A stretch of 64,000 nucleotides of DNA from Acidovorax sp. (lineage in GTDB: Bacteria > Pseudomonadota > Gammaproteobacteria > Burkholderiales > Burkholderiaceae_C), in contig JAITLO010000006.1 of the NCBI GenBank assembly GCA_031277855.1, forward strand, positions 62,001 through 126,000, read 5' to 3'. Numbering within the stretch: the stretch's first letter is position 1; the number at the start of each line of letters is the position of its first letter. The notes beneath the pieces were generated by a model, which saw only the letters and a program-made list of their open reading frames with translations, did no database searches and had not been told where the DNA came from. This document shows positions 37,290-45,964 of this stretch, piece after piece. The position numbers were made by a program, and so were the translations under genes.

Positions 37290-38888
37290 ATGGACGCACC
37301 CGTAATCAAGAAAAAGTTGGGCCTCAAGGACCGCTACACCGCCATGACACGTGGCCTGGGCTGGGAGACCACCTACCAGCCCATGGACAAGGTCTTCCCC
37401 TATGACAAGTTCGAGGGCATCAAGATCCACGACTGGGACAAGTGGGAAGACCCCTTCCGCCTGACCATGGACGCCTACTGGAAGTACCAGGGCGAAAAAG
37501 AGAAAAAGCTCTACGCCGTGATCGAGGCCTTTGCCCAGAACAACGGCCAGCTGGGCGTGACTGATGCGCGCTACCTCAACGCGCTCAAGCTGTTCATCCA
37601 GGGCGTGGTGCCGCTGGAGTATTACGCCCACCGTGGCTTTGCCCATGCGGGCCGGCATTTCACCGGTGCGGGGGCACGCGTGGCGGCGCAGATGCAGTCC
37701 ATCGACGAGCTGCGTCACTTCCAGACCGAGACCCATGCGCTGTCCAACTACAACAAGTACTTCAACGGCATGCACAGCTCCAGCCACTGGTTCGACCGGG
37801 TCTGGTTTCTGTCGGTGCCCAAGTCCTTCTTCGAAGATGCGCTGAGTGCGGGCCCGTTCGAGTTCCTCACGGCGGTGAGCTTCTCCTTCGAATATGTGCT
37901 CACAAACCTGCTGTTCGTGCCCTTTATGTCGGGCGCGGCCCACAACGGCGATCTGTCCACCGTGACCTTTGGCTTCTCGGCGCAAAGCGATGAATCGCGT
38001 CACATGACGCTGGGCATCGAATGCATCAAGTTCATGCTGGAGCAGGACCCGGGCAACGTGCCCATCGTGCAGCGCTGGATCGACAAATGGTTCTGGCGCG
38101 GCTACCGCGTGCTGACCCTGGTGGCCATGATGCAGGACTACATGCTGCCCAAGCGCGTGATGAGCTGGAAGGAAGCCTGGGAGATGTATGCCGAGGAAAA
38201 CGGCGGCGCCCTGTTCCGCGACCTGGCGCGCTACGGCATCCGCGAGCCCGCAGGCTGGAAGCTGGCCTGCGAAGGCAAGGACCACATCAGCCACCAGGCC
38301 TGGAACATCTTCTACAACTACACGGCGGCCGCACCTTTTCACACCTGGGTGCCCGGCGAGCAGGAGATGCAGTGGCTGTCCGAAAAATACCCGGCCAGCT
38401 TTGACAAGCACTACCGTCCCCGCCTGGAGCACTACCGTGCCGAGCAGCAGGCCGGCAAGCGCTTTTACAGCAAGACCCTGCCCATGCTGTGCACCACCTG
38501 CCAGATTCCCATGGGCTTCACCGAGCCCGGCGACGCCACCAAGATTTGCTATCGCGAGTCCGACTACGAGGGCAGCAAATACCACTTCTGCAGCGACGGC
38601 TGCAAGCATGTCTTCGACGACGAGCCCGAGAAATTTGTCCAGTCCTGGCTGCCGGTGCACCAGATCTACCAGGGCAACTGCTTCAAGCCCGATGTGGACC
38701 CCACGGCCGAAGGCTTTGACCCGCTGGCTGCCGTGCTGGACTGGTACGGCATGAACGTGGGCCGCGACAACATGGACTTTGAGGGATCGGAGGACCAGCG
38801 CAATTTCGCGGCCTGGCGTGGCGATCCGCCGCCGGCCACTCCGGGCAACAACGCTTCCGCCAATAACAGCCAGGAGGCCCAGCCATGA
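37290..38888 (+). CDS. dmpN: Phenol hydroxylase alpha (diiron, catalytic) subunit (DmpN/AphN)
   Basis: Oxygenase large subunit that inserts one O2 atom into phenol to give catechol; 532 residues. The carboxylate-bridged diiron site is visible as E110 (VPLEYYAHRG), E140-x-x-H143 (IDELRHFQ), a glutamate in SFSFEYVLTN and the second E-x-x-H in SDESRHM. Near the C-terminus a YHS-type cysteine module (LCTTCQIPMG, then YHFCSDGCKHVF) is present, as in other DmpN proteins. Ribosome-binding site AAGGAGA. Its last codons overlap the dmpO start (ATGA). Confidence 0.97.
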   Translation: MDAPVIKKKLGLKDRYTAMTRGLGWETTYQPMDKVFPYDKFEGIKIHDWDKWEDPFRLTMDAYWKYQGEKEKKLYAVIEAFAQNNGQLGVTDARYLNALKLFIQGVVPLEYYAHRGFAHAGRHFTGAGARVAAQMQSIDELRHFQTETHALSNYNKYFNGMHSSSHWFDRVWFLSVPKSFFEDALSAGPFEFLTAVSFSFEYVLTNLLFVPFMSGAAHNGDLSTVTFGFSAQSDESRHMTLGIECIKFMLEQDPGNVPIVQRWIDKWFWRGYRVLTLVAMMQDYMLPKRVMSWKEAWEMYAEENGGALFRDLARYGIREPAGWKLACEGKDHISHQAWNIFYNYTAAAPFHTWVPGEQEMQWLSEKYPASFDKHYRPRLEHYRAEQQAGKRFYSKTLPMLCTTCQIPMGFTEPGDATKICYRESDYEGSKYHFCSDGCKHVFDDEPEKFVQSWLPVHQIYQGNCFKPDVDPTAEGFDPLAAVLDWYGMNVGRDNMDFEGSEDQRNFAAWRGDPPPATPGNNASANNSQEAQP

Positions 38889-39241
38889 GCGTCACCGCAC
38901 TCAAGCCCTATCGCTTTCCCGCCAAGGATGTGCGCGAGAACTTTCCTGCGCCCCTGCTCTACATCGGCTGGGAAGACCACCTGATGTTCTGCTCGCCCGT
39001 GGCCCTGCCGCTGCCGCCCGACATGCCTTTCGGCGCGCTGGCCCAGGCCGTGCTGCCCGATGTCTATGGCGCCCACCCCGACTTTGCCCGCATCGACTGG
39101 AGCGCGGTGCAGTGGTTCAAGTCGGGCCAGCCCTGGTCGCCCGATGCGTCCAAGTCGCTGGCCGACAACGGCCTGACGCACAAGGACGTGATCCGCTTTC
39201 GCACCCCGGGCCTGACCGGCATCCAAGGCTCTTACAGCTAA
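38885..39241 (+). CDS. dmpO: Phenol hydroxylase gamma subunit (DmpO/AphO)
   Basis: Small oxygenase subunit of 118 residues with the family pattern YRFPAKDVRENFPAPLLYIG near the start and KDVIRFRTPGLTGIQGSY at the end. ATG overlaps the dmpN stop by 4 nt and has AGGAGG upstream, so translation is coupled. A 59-nt gap with a hairpin follows before dmpP. Confidence 0.94.
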   Translation: MSVTALKPYRFPAKDVRENFPAPLLYIGWEDHLMFCSPVALPLPPDMPFGALAQAVLPDVYGAHPDFARIDWSAVQWFKSGQPWSPDASKSLADNGLTHKDVIRFRTPGLTGIQGSYS

Positions 39242-39253
39242 CCACCCTGGCGG

Positions 39254-39282
39254 CTGCAGCGCTGGCCTGGCCGGCGCTGCAG
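39254..39282 (+). other. Intercistronic hairpin between dmpO and dmpP
   Basis: CTGCAGCGC/GCGCTGCAG, a perfect 9-bp stem with an 11-nt GC-rich loop and no T tract. Suits mRNA processing or differential stability rather than termination. Confidence 0.45.
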
Positions 39283-39300
39283 GAATGAGAGCGAGACGAT

Positions 39301-40374
39301 ATGAGCTACCAACTGACCTTAGAACCCCTGGGCGCCTCGATTGAAGTGGAAGAGGGCCAGACCCTGCTGGACGCCGCGCTGCGCCAGGGTATTTACATTC
39401 CCCACGCCTGCGGCCATGGCCTGTGCGGCACTTGCAAGGTCCAGGTCTGCGACGGCGAGGTGGACCACGGTGCGGCCAATCCCTTTGCGCTGATGGACAT
39501 GGAGCGCGAGGACGGCATGACGCTGGCCTGCTGCGCCACGCTGCAGTCCGACGCCACCATCGAGGCCGACTTCGAAGACGAGCCCGATGCACAAATCATC
39601 CCGGTGCGCGACTTCGCCGCCACCGTGGTGCGCATCGTCGATCTGACACCCACCATCAAGGCCTTGCACCTGCGCCTGGACCAGCCCATGCGCTACCAGG
39701 CGGGCCAGTATGTGCAGCTGCGCATTCCTGGTTTGAGCGAGGAGCAGGGCGGCTCGCGGGCCTTTTCCATTGCCAATGCACCTGGCGCCGATGGCTGCGC
39801 CCAGGAGATCGAGCTCAACGTGCGCCTGGTACCGGGCGGCGCGGGCACAAGCTGGTTGCACCAGCATTTGCGCGAAGGCGATCACCTGCAGCTGGCCGGG
39901 CCTTATGGGCGCTTTTTTGTGCGCCATTCGGCACGCCAGCCCATGGTCTTCATGGCCGGGGGCTCGGGGCTTTCCAGCCCGCGCGCCATGATTTTGGAGC
40001 TGCTGGCCAATGGTTGCGAGCAGCCCATCACCCTGGTCTACGGACAGCGCTCCAGCGAGGAGCTGTACTACGACGATGAGTTCCGCGCCCTGGCCGCGCA
40101 GCACCCGCATTTCACCTACATTCCGGCGATCTCGGGCGAAGACTGCGGGGATTGGCAAGGTGCACGCGGTTTTGTGCATGAGGCTGCGCAAGCCCATTTT
40201 CAAGGCGGCTTTGCGGGTTGCAAAGCCTATCTGTGCGGACCACCACCCATGGTTGAGGCCTGTATTTCCACCCTGATGCAGGGCCGGTTGTTCGAGCGCG
40301 ACATCTACACCGAGAAATTCCTCTCGGCCGCCGATGCGCAAGGCGCGCGCAGCCCCTTGTTCAAGCGCGTCTGA
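39301..40374 (+). CDS. dmpP: Phenol hydroxylase reductase (DmpP/AphP)
   Basis: NADH-dependent FAD/[2Fe-2S] reductase that feeds electrons to the oxygenase; 357 residues. The N-terminal plant-type ferredoxin has C37, C42, C45 (CGHGLCGTC) and C77 (LACCATL). The FAD domain (about 105-205) has RAFSIANAP. The NAD domain begins MVFMAGGSGLSSPRAMI and includes YLCGPPPMVEACI. Start preceded by GAGACG. Confidence 0.95.
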   Translation: MSYQLTLEPLGASIEVEEGQTLLDAALRQGIYIPHACGHGLCGTCKVQVCDGEVDHGAANPFALMDMEREDGMTLACCATLQSDATIEADFEDEPDAQIIPVRDFAATVVRIVDLTPTIKALHLRLDQPMRYQAGQYVQLRIPGLSEEQGGSRAFSIANAPGADGCAQEIELNVRLVPGGAGTSWLHQHLREGDHLQLAGPYGRFFVRHSARQPMVFMAGGSGLSSPRAMILELLANGCEQPITLVYGQRSSEELYYDDEFRALAAQHPHFTYIPAISGEDCGDWQGARGFVHEAAQAHFQGGFAGCKAYLCGPPPMVEACISTLMQGRLFERDIYTEKFLSAADAQGARSPLFKRV

Positions 40375-40381
40375 GGCCGCC

Positions 40382-40747
40382 ATGACAGCCATGCAAAACG
40401 TGCAAGTCAGCGTGGAGCAAACCGGCGACGCCTATGCCTGCGGCACCCACGAAAGCCTGCTGAGCGGCATGTTGCGCCTGGGGCGCAAAGGCATTCCGGT
40501 GGGCTGCGTCAACGGCGGCTGTGGCGTCTGCAAGGTGCGGGTGCTCGAAGGCGCGGTACGCCATCTGGGCCCCGTGAGCTGTGCCCATGTGAGCGATCTC
40601 GAGCGCGACCAGGGCTACACCCTGGCCTGCCGTGTAGCCCCGCTGGAGGCCGTGCGCATTGCCGTGGCGCAGCGCCTGCACAAACCATTTTTTCTGCGGG
40701 CGGCCTCCACTGCGCCCACAACCCACGAGACACCAACAAGCAACTAA
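40382..40747 (+). CDS. dmpQ: Chloroplast-type [2Fe-2S] ferredoxin (DmpQ/XylT type)
   Basis: A 121-residue ferredoxin with cluster ligands C42, C47, C50 ([14 protein letters not shown]) and C83 (LACRVAP). DmpQ/XylT proteins reactivate catechol 2,3-dioxygenase by reducing its oxidised iron, which fits the place directly before dmpB. GAGG precedes the ATG; 7 nt after dmpP, 10 nt before dmpB. Confidence 0.92.
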   Translation: MTAMQNVQVSVEQTGDAYACGTHESLLSGMLRLGRKGIPVGCVNGGCGVCKVRVLEGAVRHLGPVSCAHVSDLERDQGYTLACRVAPLEAVRIAVAQRLHKPFFLRAASTAPTTHETPTSN

Positions 40748-40757
40748 GGAGACAGAC

Positions 40758-41702
40758 ATGGGTGTAATGCGAATCGGCCACGCCAACTTGCGCGTGATGG
40801 ACATGGATGCTGCGCTCAAGCACTACGAAAACGTGCTGGGCATGAAGGTCACGCTGCGCGATGCGGCGGGCAATGTCTACCTCAAATGCTGGGACGAGTG
40901 GGACAAGTACTCGCTGATCCTCACGCAAAGCGACCGCGCTGGCCTCAACCATGTGGCCTACAAGGTGCAAAACGACGCCGACCTCGACAGCCTGCAGGCG
41001 CGCATCGAGGCCTGGGGCGTGAAGACCACCATGCTGCCTGAAGGCAGCCAGCCCACGGTGGGCCGCATGCTGCAGTTCAATCTGCCCAGCGGCCATGAGA
41101 TGCGGCTGTACGCCAAGAAGGAGTGCGTGGGCACGGATGTGGGTTCTCTGAACCCCGATCCCTGGCCCGATGGCCTCAAGGGCGCGGGCGCGCACTGGAT
41201 AGACCACTGCCTGCTGATGTGCGAGATGAATCCCGAGGCCGGCATCAACACCGTGGAGGAGAACACGCGCTTCATGGCCGAGTGCATGGACTTCTTCCTG
41301 ACCGAGCAGATTCTGGTCGGCCCCGAGGGCAATATGCAGGCCGCAACCTGGATGGCGCGCTCCACCACACCGCACGACATCGCCTTTGTGGGTGGCCCCA
41401 CCTCGGGCCTGCACCACATCGCCTTCTTCCTGGACTCCTGGCACGACGTGCTCAAGGCCGCTGACGTCATGGCCAAGAACAAGGTGCGCATCGACGTGGC
41501 CCCGACGCGCCACGGCATCACACGCGGCGAGACGATTTACTTCTTCGACCCCAGCGGTAACCGCAACGAAACCTTTGCCGGCCTGGGCTATCTGGCCCAG
41601 CCCGATCGCCCCGTGACCACCTGGAGCGAGGACCGTCTGGGAAGCGGAATTTTCTATCACACGGGTGAGCTCGTGGCTTCTTTCACGGATGTCTATACCT
41701 AA
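40758..41702 (+). CDS. dmpB: Catechol 2,3-dioxygenase (extradiol)
   Basis: Fe(II) enzyme that opens catechol next to the diol to give 2-hydroxymuconic semialdehyde; 314 residues, two vicinal-oxygen-chelate modules. By alignment with XylE (H153, H214, E265) the metal ligands should be H150 (WIDHCLL), H220 (LHHIAF) and E271 (NRNETF). Catalytic H206, H252 and Y261 also match. Ribosome-binding site AAGGAGA. Last gene of the upper operon; the stop is followed 2 nt later by a family A repeat. Confidence 0.97.
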   Translation: MGVMRIGHANLRVMDMDAALKHYENVLGMKVTLRDAAGNVYLKCWDEWDKYSLILTQSDRAGLNHVAYKVQNDADLDSLQARIEAWGVKTTMLPEGSQPTVGRMLQFNLPSGHEMRLYAKKECVGTDVGSLNPDPWPDGLKGAGAHWIDHCLLMCEMNPEAGINTVEENTRFMAECMDFFLTEQILVGPEGNMQAATWMARSTTPHDIAFVGGPTSGLHHIAFFLDSWHDVLKAADVMAKNKVRIDVAPTRHGITRGETIYFFDPSGNRNETFAGLGYLAQPDRPVTTWSEDRLGSGIFYHTGELVASFTDVYT

Positions 41703-41704
41703 GC

Positions 41705-41841
41705 AGCCCCTGAGGCGCTGACGCGTCTTCCCCCTCTCTGGCGCTACGCGCCGGAGGGGGACGACAGCTTCGCGGCGGGGCGGCGCGGCCGGCGTAGGCC
41801 CTTGCTCGCTGTCCCTGACTTTGGGCCGCGCCGGTTTTTGG
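41705..41841 (+). repeat. Intergenic repeat, family A (long form)
   Basis: Starts AGCCCCTGAGGCGC right after the dmpB stop, has the hairpin CCCCCTC.GGCGC/GCGCC.GAGGGGG, an extra GGCGCGGCCGGCGTAGGCC block, and ends CTTTGGGCCGCGCCGG. Confidence 0.85.
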
Positions 41842-41846
41842 CGTTA

Positions 41847-41885
41847 GTCCCTCCTCGCCCCTTTGGGGAGCGGGTGAGGGGCTGC
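41847..41885 (+). repeat. Intergenic repeat, family C
   Basis: GTCCCTCCTCGCCCC, TTTG, GGGAGCGGGTGAGGGG: an imperfect hairpin of CCCTC and GAGGG blocks, directly after the family A copy. Confidence 0.5.
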
Positions 41886-41948
41886 TTGCCAAGGCGCAGC
41901 GTTTTTGCCGACCCCCGAGACATCTGTGAACCCACCTGAAAGATAGAA

Positions 41949-42839
41949 ATGAACCACAAGATTGCATCTGCTGCCCTGGCCCTGTTGGGCGCGCTGGCAG
42001 CGACGGCTGTGCAGGCCGAAGGCCATTACGTCCCCGGTGTGGAGGGCATGCAAGGCCCCAGTGTGCCGCCGCCCGGCGTGTACTACCTGGGCTATATGGT
42101 CAACTACAACATCAACGATTTCCGTGCGCCGGGGAGCAGTGACAACCTGCCCGGCCACAACCGTGGAACCGTGACGGCCCTGGCCAACCGCTTTGTCTGG
42201 ATCACCAACTACAAGCTCCTGGGCGCGGACTACGGTATGGAAGCCATCGTGCCGGTGATGCGTACCTCGCTCACGGTGAATGCGGCCGGCATTTCCGACA
42301 GCCGCTCCGGTGTGGGCGACGTCTATCTGGGGCCGCTGGTGCTGGGCTGGCATGGACCGAAGTGGGACGCCGTGGCCGGTGCCGGTATCTGGCTGGACTC
42401 GGCCAGCAGCCGCGACCCGGCCTCGCCGGGCAAGGGCTACAAAAGCACCATGCTCACCGGCGGGCTGACCTATTACTTCGACGCTGCCAAGACCATCTCG
42501 GCCTCGGGCCTGATGCGTTTCGAGCGCAACGGCAAGAACGATATGGGCTTTCGCAATGGCAACCAGGTGACGCTGGAATGGGGCCTGGGCAAGCATTTCG
42601 GCGCCGTGCAAGCCGGCCTGGTGGGCTACAGCCAGTGGCAGATCAGCGATGACAAAGGCCCGGGTGGCACGGGCAAGCATTCCTCGCGCCATGCCGTGGG
42701 GGCCGAGCTGGTCTACCCGATACAGGGTGCGGGCGTCTTCCTCAAGGGCGCGCTCTACAAGGAGGTCAGCGCTACGGCCGGCACGGGTGCCATGCCCAAG
42801 GGATCGCTGGTGCGTTTCACCTTGGTAAAAGCTTTTTGA
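41949..42839 (+). CDS. SphA-like outer-membrane protein (Phenol_MetA_deg family)
   Basis: A 296-residue exported protein of the family often found in aromatic meta-pathway clusters. The signal peptide (1-23) ends VQA|E. The rest shows amphipathic beta strands (GMEAIVPVMRTSL, DVYLGPLVLGWHG, YKSTMLTGGLTYYF, QVTLEWGLGKHFGAVQAGL) and ends in phenylalanine (LVRFTLVKAF), as outer-membrane barrels do. Probably a channel for aromatic substrates; transport has not been shown by anything in this sequence. Follows dmpB after two repeats; weak ribosome-binding site. Confidence 0.82.
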   Translation: MNHKIASAALALLGALAATAVQAEGHYVPGVEGMQGPSVPPPGVYYLGYMVNYNINDFRAPGSSDNLPGHNRGTVTALANRFVWITNYKLLGADYGMEAIVPVMRTSLTVNAAGISDSRSGVGDVYLGPLVLGWHGPKWDAVAGAGIWLDSASSRDPASPGKGYKSTMLTGGLTYYFDAAKTISASGLMRFERNGKNDMGFRNGNQVTLEWGLGKHFGAVQAGLVGYSQWQISDDKGPGGTGKHSSRHAVGAELVYPIQGAGVFLKGALYKEVSATAGTGAMPKGSLVRFTLVKAF

Positions 42840-42850
42840 GGAGGCCTGCC

Positions 42851-43303
42851 ATGCCGGACTCCCTGATGGCTTCCCAACCCGTGATCCGCACCGACGCCGC
42901 CTTGCGTGCCGTGGCGGCGGCCGTGGCCAAGGCCGTGGAATTGGGCGTGCGTGTCAATGTGGCCGTGGTGGATGCGGCCGGTGTACAGGCCGCGTTTGTG
43001 CGCATGACGGGCGCACCCCTGCACTCCATGGACATCGCCACGGACAAGGCCTATACGGCCGTGAGCTTTGGCCTGCCCACGGGCCTGTGGCATGAGGCTC
43101 TGGCCCAGCATTCGCCGGCCGTGCGCCAGGGTCTGGCCCTGCGTCCGCGCTTTGTGGGTTTTGGCGGCGGGCTGCCCATCGTGGTGGAGGGCGCACGCAT
43201 CGGCGGCATAGGGGTGTCCGGCGGCAGCGAGCAGCAGGACGAAATCATTGCCGGCGCCGGCCTGCAGGCCCTGGGTCTGGGCAAGGACCAGCAAGGTGGC
43301 TAA
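42851..43303 (+). CDS. GlcG/HbpS-family protein (DUF336)
   Basis: A 150-residue protein of the GlcG/HbpS-like (heme-degrading domain) family. The hallmark segments are VNVAVVDAAGVQAAFVRM, ATDKAYTAVSFGLPTG, LPIVVEGARIGGIGVSGGS and QQDEIIAGAGLQAL. Members occur in glycolate, diol and aromatic operons; some bind haem or cobalamin, and many have no known role. GAGGAGG lies 7 nt before the ATG and the gap to the porin gene is 11 nt, so the two form one unit. Convergent with aphT. Confidence 0.85.
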   Translation: MPDSLMASQPVIRTDAALRAVAAAVAKAVELGVRVNVAVVDAAGVQAAFVRMTGAPLHSMDIATDKAYTAVSFGLPTGLWHEALAQHSPAVRQGLALRPRFVGFGGGLPIVVEGARIGGIGVSGGSEQQDEIIAGAGLQALGLGKDQQGG

Positions 43304-43331
43304 AGCCTGGCGCTTGCCTGTCTTTCCAGGC

Positions 43332-44228
43332 CTAGGCTTTGTCCTGGCCTGGAAAGGTGCGCACCACGTCCAGAAAGGCCGCCAGCACCGGCGATGCATC
43401 GTCGCTGCGGTACAGGCAGCTGAGCTCGATGTCGCGCAAATGGCGCGAGCGCAGCGGCCGGTATTCCACGCCCGGCAGGCGCAAGCTGGTGGCCGAGCGC
43501 GTGGTGATGCAGGCGCCAAACCCGCCCGCCACCAGGGCCACGCAGGTCAGCACATCTTCCACCGACTGGGCCACGTTCAGGCGCAGGCCCTCGCGGTGGA
43601 AGGCATTGCTGACCTCCTGGGCCAGGCCATGCAGCGAGAGATTGGGGTAGAGGATCATGGGCTCGTTGTCGAGCTCGGACAGCGCCACCTCCTCGCGTGT
43701 GCACAGCCTGTGCGTGGCCGGCAGGCCCACGACCAGGGCTTCTTTCAGCACGGTCTGCACGCTGATGTCTGGCTCTGCCGGCACCAGCCGGTTGAAGCCA
43801 ATGGTGATTCTGCGTTCGCGCAGCGCCTGCAATTGCTCGTCCTTGGTCTGGTTGTGCAGCGCGATACGCACCTCGGGCCTGGCCTGGTGAAACGCCGCCA
43901 GCAGGCGCGGAATCACATCCAGCACGCCGGAGCCAAAAATCCCCACGTCCAACTGGCCCGTCAGCCCCTGACCGGCTCTTTGCGTGCGCTCGCGGGCGCG
44001 CTGGGCCAGCGACAGGATGTTGGGCACCTCGTCCAGCAAGGCCTGGCCTGCGACCGTCAGCTCTACGCCCTTGGGCGTGCGCACAAACAGCGCCGTACCC
44101 AATTCCTCCTCGATGGCGCGTATCTGCCGCGTCAGCGGTGGCTGGGCCATATGCAGCCGGGCCGCAGCACGGCCGAAATGCAGCTCCTCTGCCAGCGCCA
44201 GAAAGTACCTCATCTGCCTCAAGTCCAC
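43332..44228 (-). CDS. aphT: LysR-family regulator AphT-like
   Basis: A 298-residue LysR-type regulator. The helix-turn-helix (about 3-60) reads MRYFLALAEELHFGRAAARL, then MAQPPLTRQIRAIEEELG; the substrate-binding domain follows from about 90. It is of the CatR/BenM-like subgroup that responds to aromatics. A GTG start is proposed: AAGGAG lies 8 nt upstream, and the first ATG would lose five residues. It is divergent from the lower-pathway operon and a T-N11-A box lies between, so it probably regulates it, as AphT does in Comamonas testosteroni. Confidence 0.88.
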   Translation of the reverse strand: MDLRQMRYFLALAEELHFGRAAARLHMAQPPLTRQIRAIEEELGTALFVRTPKGVELTVAGQALLDEVPNILSLAQRARERTQRAGQGLTGQLDVGIFGSGVLDVIPRLLAAFHQARPEVRIALHNQTKDEQLQALRERRITIGFNRLVPAEPDISVQTVLKEALVVGLPATHRLCTREEVALSELDNEPMILYPNLSLHGLAQEVSNAFHREGLRLNVAQSVEDVLTCVALVAGGFGACITTRSATSLRLPGVEYRPLRSRHLRDIELSCLYRSDDASPVLAAFLDVVRTFPGQDKA

Positions 44229-44242
44229 GGGGCGGCTCCTTG

Positions 44243-44257
44243 ATACCTTGTAGGTAT
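44243..44257. promoter_or_regulatory. LysR-type (AphT) binding box
   Basis: ATACCTTGTAGGTAT is a near-perfect dyad containing T-N11-A. Its centre is about 63 bp before the predicted dmpC transcription start, the usual recognition position of LysR activators. Confidence 0.65.
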
Positions 44258-44277
44258 TGATTTTAGAAAATTCAGTA

Positions 44278-44306
44278 TTGGACAGTATTGAACACCGAAT
44301 TTATCG
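44278..44306 (+). promoter_or_regulatory. Possible sigma-70 promoter of the lower-pathway operon
   Basis: TTGGAC (44278-44283), 17-nt spacer, TTATCG (44301-44306). The weak -10 fits activator dependence. The -35 lies within the direct repeat CAGTATTG-GA-CAGTATTG (44273-44290). Confidence 0.4.
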
Positions 44307-44340
44307 TTGCTGCAAAAGCATGCGTGACAGGAAGAAAACC

Positions 44341-45795
44341 ATGAAAGACATCCAGAACTTCATCAACGGTGCCTACGTTGCCACGGGGCGCAGCTTCGAC
44401 AAGCACTCACCGCTTACGGGTCAGGTGATTGCCAAGGTGCATGAGGCCGGCCGCAGCGAAGTCGATGCCGCCGTGGCTGCAGCGCGCGCAGCGCTCCACG
44501 GGCCCTGGGGCCGTATGAGCGTGGCTGAGCGCGTGGAAAAACTCTATGCCGTGGCCGATGGCATCAACCGTCGCTTCGAGGAATTCCTGGCCGCCGAATG
44601 TGCGGACACGGGCAAGCCACGCAGCGTGGCCAGCCATATCGACATTCCGCGCGGTGCGGCCAACTTCAAGATCTTTGCCGACGTGGTGAAGAACGTGCCC
44701 ACGGAGTTCTTTGAAATGGCCACGCCCGACGGGGGCGGTGCCATCAACTACGGCCACCGCGGCCCGGTGGGCGTGGTGGGCGTGATCTGCCCCTGGAACC
44801 TGCCCCTGCTGCTGATGACCTGGAAGGTGGGGCCAGCACTGGCCTGCGGCAACACCGTGGTGGTCAAGCCTTCCGAAGAATCGCCCCAGACCGCGGCCCT
44901 GCTGGGCGAGGTCATGAACGAGGCAGGCATTCCGCCCGGCGTCTACAACGTGGTCCATGGTTTCGGCCCCGATTCGGCCGGCGAGTTCGTCACCAGCCAC
45001 CCCGGCGTGGATGCCATCACCTTCACCGGTGAAACACGCACCGGCGAGGCCATCATGAAGGCGGCAGCCAAGGGCGCACGCCCCGTGAGCCTGGAGATGG
45101 GGGGCAAGAACGCTGCCATCGTCTTTGCTGACTGCGATTTCGACGCCGCCATCGAAGGCACGCTGCGCTCGGCCTTTGTCAACAGCGGCCAAGTCTGCCT
45201 GGGCACGGAGCGCGTCTATGTGGAGCGCCCCTTGTATGAGCGTTTTGTGGCCGCGCTGAAGCAGCAGATCGAGGGCTGGAAGATCGGCGTGCCCGAAGAC
45301 GCAGACACCAAGCTGGGCCCGCTGATCAGCAAGGAGCACCAGGCCAAGGTGCTGTCGTATTACCAGCTGGCGGTGCAGGAAGGCGCCACCGTGGTCACCG
45401 GCGGTGGCGTGCCCGACCTGGGCGCCCAGTATGCGGACGGTGCCTGGGTGCAGCCCACGATCTGGACCGGCCTGCCCGAGACGGCGCGCGTCATCAAGGA
45501 AGAAATCTTCGGCCCCTGCTGCCATATCGCCCCCTTCGATACCGAAGAGGAGGTGCTGGCCAAGGCCAATGACAACGTCTACGGCCTGGCCAGCGCCATC
45601 TGGACGCAGGACCTGGCCCGCGCCCACCGCGTGGCCCAGCGCATGCACGTGGGCATCTCCTGGGTCAACAGCTGGTTTCTGCGCGATCTGCGCACGCCTT
45701 TTGGCGGCGCCAAGCAATCGGGCATAGGCCGCGAGGGCGGCGTGCATTCGCTGGAGTTCTATACGGAGCTGAAGAACGTTTGCATCAAGCTGTAA
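44341..45795 (+). CDS. dmpC: 2-hydroxymuconic semialdehyde dehydrogenase
   Basis: NAD-dependent aldehyde dehydrogenase oxidising the ring-cleavage product to 4-oxalocrotonate (enol), the first step of the dehydrogenase branch; 484 residues. VICPWNLPLLLMTWKVGPAL and VVKPSEESP bind NAD, the general base is E in LEMGGKNAA, and the nucleophile is C in NSGQVCLGTER. GNTV and EEIFGPCCHI are further family marks. AGGAAG precedes ATG. First gene of the operon divergent from aphT. Confidence 0.95.
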   Translation: MKDIQNFINGAYVATGRSFDKHSPLTGQVIAKVHEAGRSEVDAAVAAARAALHGPWGRMSVAERVEKLYAVADGINRRFEEFLAAECADTGKPRSVASHIDIPRGAANFKIFADVVKNVPTEFFEMATPDGGGAINYGHRGPVGVVGVICPWNLPLLLMTWKVGPALACGNTVVVKPSEESPQTAALLGEVMNEAGIPPGVYNVVHGFGPDSAGEFVTSHPGVDAITFTGETRTGEAIMKAAAKGARPVSLEMGGKNAAIVFADCDFDAAIEGTLRSAFVNSGQVCLGTERVYVERPLYERFVAALKQQIEGWKIGVPEDADTKLGPLISKEHQAKVLSYYQLAVQEGATVVTGGGVPDLGAQYADGAWVQPTIWTGLPETARVIKEEIFGPCCHIAPFDTEEEVLAKANDNVYGLASAIWTQDLARAHRVAQRMHVGISWVNSWFLRDLRTPFGGAKQSGIGREGGVHSLEFYTELKNVCIKL

Positions 45796-45798
45796 GCA

Positions 45799-45888
45799 CC
45801 CCCTGAGGCGCTACGCGCCGGAGGGGGACGACACCAGCGCGGCGGGGCGGCCCTTGCGCGGTGTCCTTGAGCTGGGTTGCGCCAGTTG
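45799..45888 (+). repeat. Intergenic repeat, family A
   Basis: CCCCCTGAGGCGC begins 3 nt after the dmpC stop (TAAGCACCCCCTGAG across the junction) and ends GGTTGCGCCAGTTG. Lies within the operon before dmpE. Confidence 0.8.
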
Positions 45889-45964
45889 CATAGGCCACGG
45901 CATGTGCTGGCCATGCGTTTTCCCTCGACTCTTTTGTGCGATTTTTTCTGAGTGAGCCTTTCCT

